Below, in pieces: positions 7,282 through 7,392 of a stretch of DNA of 7,392 nucleotides (position 1 is the stretch's first letter; each line of letters begins with the position of its first letter). Source of the stretch: Alistipes sp. (lineage in GTDB: Bacteria > Bacteroidota > Bacteroidia > Bacteroidales > Rikenellaceae); the NCBI GenBank assembly GCA_020026335.1, contig JAHHQO010000021.1, positions 1 to 7,392 on the forward strand, in the 5' to 3' direction. A model generated the notes under the pieces. The model was not told the DNA's origin. It did not search any database and was given only the letters and a program-made list of their open reading frames with translations. A program made the translations under genes and the position numbers.

Positions 7282-7282
7282 A
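7275..7282 (-). promoter_or_regulatory. Likely -7 promoter element for the hsd operon
   Basis: TATATTTG on the minus strand fully matches the Bacteroidota TAnnTTTG element and is identical to the one before the tRNA. No TTTG is found 19-21 nt upstream (around 7302-7306), so the promoter has only one good element and may be weak or depend on a regulator. It predicts a leader of about 65 nt before hsdM. Confidence 0.55.
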
Positions 7283-7307
7283 CAAAATACTATGGTAATT
7301 TTTGATA

Positions 7308-7327
7308 GCTGCGCGACATTCCGCAGC
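7308..7327. repeat. Short inverted repeat upstream of the hsdM promoter
   Basis: GCTGCG and CGCAGC (plus strand) are perfect 6-bp arms around an 8-nt loop, followed after CGA by TTTT on the plus strand. It could be a weak plus-strand terminator, but no plus-strand gene precedes it. It could equally be a regulator site near the missing -33 region. Confidence 0.3.
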
Positions 7328-7365
7328 CGATTTTCACGCCTGTGGTGGAAAATTAAGGGGGCTTC

Positions 7366-7390
7366 GGTGAGGTAGAGGGGGGGGTGAGGT
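7366..7390. repeat. Direct repeat GGTGAGGT with a G8 run
   Basis: GGTGAGGT occurs at 7366-7373 and 7383-7390, with a run of eight G at 7377-7384 between and partly inside the second copy. This purine-rich tract sits at the window edge. Homopolymer runs of this kind can slip, but no gene is seen here to be affected. Confidence 0.4.
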
Positions 7391-7392
7391 GG

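Overview
The window holds one complete type I restriction-modification operon, read entirely from the minus strand, followed by the 5' part of a tRNA-Phe gene on the same strand. The organism is most likely a member of the Bacteroidota, probably Bacteroidales. The evidence is a textbook Bacteroides-type promoter (TTTG, 20 nt, TAnnTTTG) in front of the tRNA, a perfect TATATTTG -7 element in front of hsdM, and mostly weak or absent Shine-Dalgarno sequences. The GC-rich codon use of hsdM and hsdR would suit a higher-GC genus such as Alistipes, but the genus is a guess.

Reading in the direction of transcription (high to low coordinates), a 189-nt upstream region carries a -7 element inside a 16-bp palindrome and then a possible leader hairpin. 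Next come hsdM (DNA methyltransferase), a 133-aa single-pass membrane/coiled-coil protein, hsdS (two-TRD specificity subunit), a 295-aa three-pass membrane protein with a long coiled coil and an unrecognised C-terminal domain, and hsdR (nuclease/translocase). Gene gaps are only 5, 4, 18 and 12 nt, so all five are probably one transcript. A 107-nt spacer with the tRNA promoter follows, then tRNA-Phe(GAA), cut off by the window start.

HsdM, HsdS and HsdR should form the usual complex. HsdS reads a bipartite DNA target, M2S methylates adenine in it, and R2M2S translocates and cuts DNA that lacks the methylation. All three enzymes look intact: motifs are in place and lengths are normal.

The unusual part is the middle of the operon. 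From about 5520 down to about 3190 the DNA is AT-rich (60-nt samples near 30% GC, against 65% in an hsdM sample). This stretch covers most of the 133-aa gene, hsdS and the 295-aa gene. The specificity gene and two membrane proteins therefore look like a foreign or exchangeable cassette set between host-like hsdM and hsdR. Both accessory proteins have a similar-looking hydrophobic segment followed by a cytoplasmic coiled coil, which suggests they may work together, perhaps as a membrane-linked addition to the restriction system. That function is inference only.
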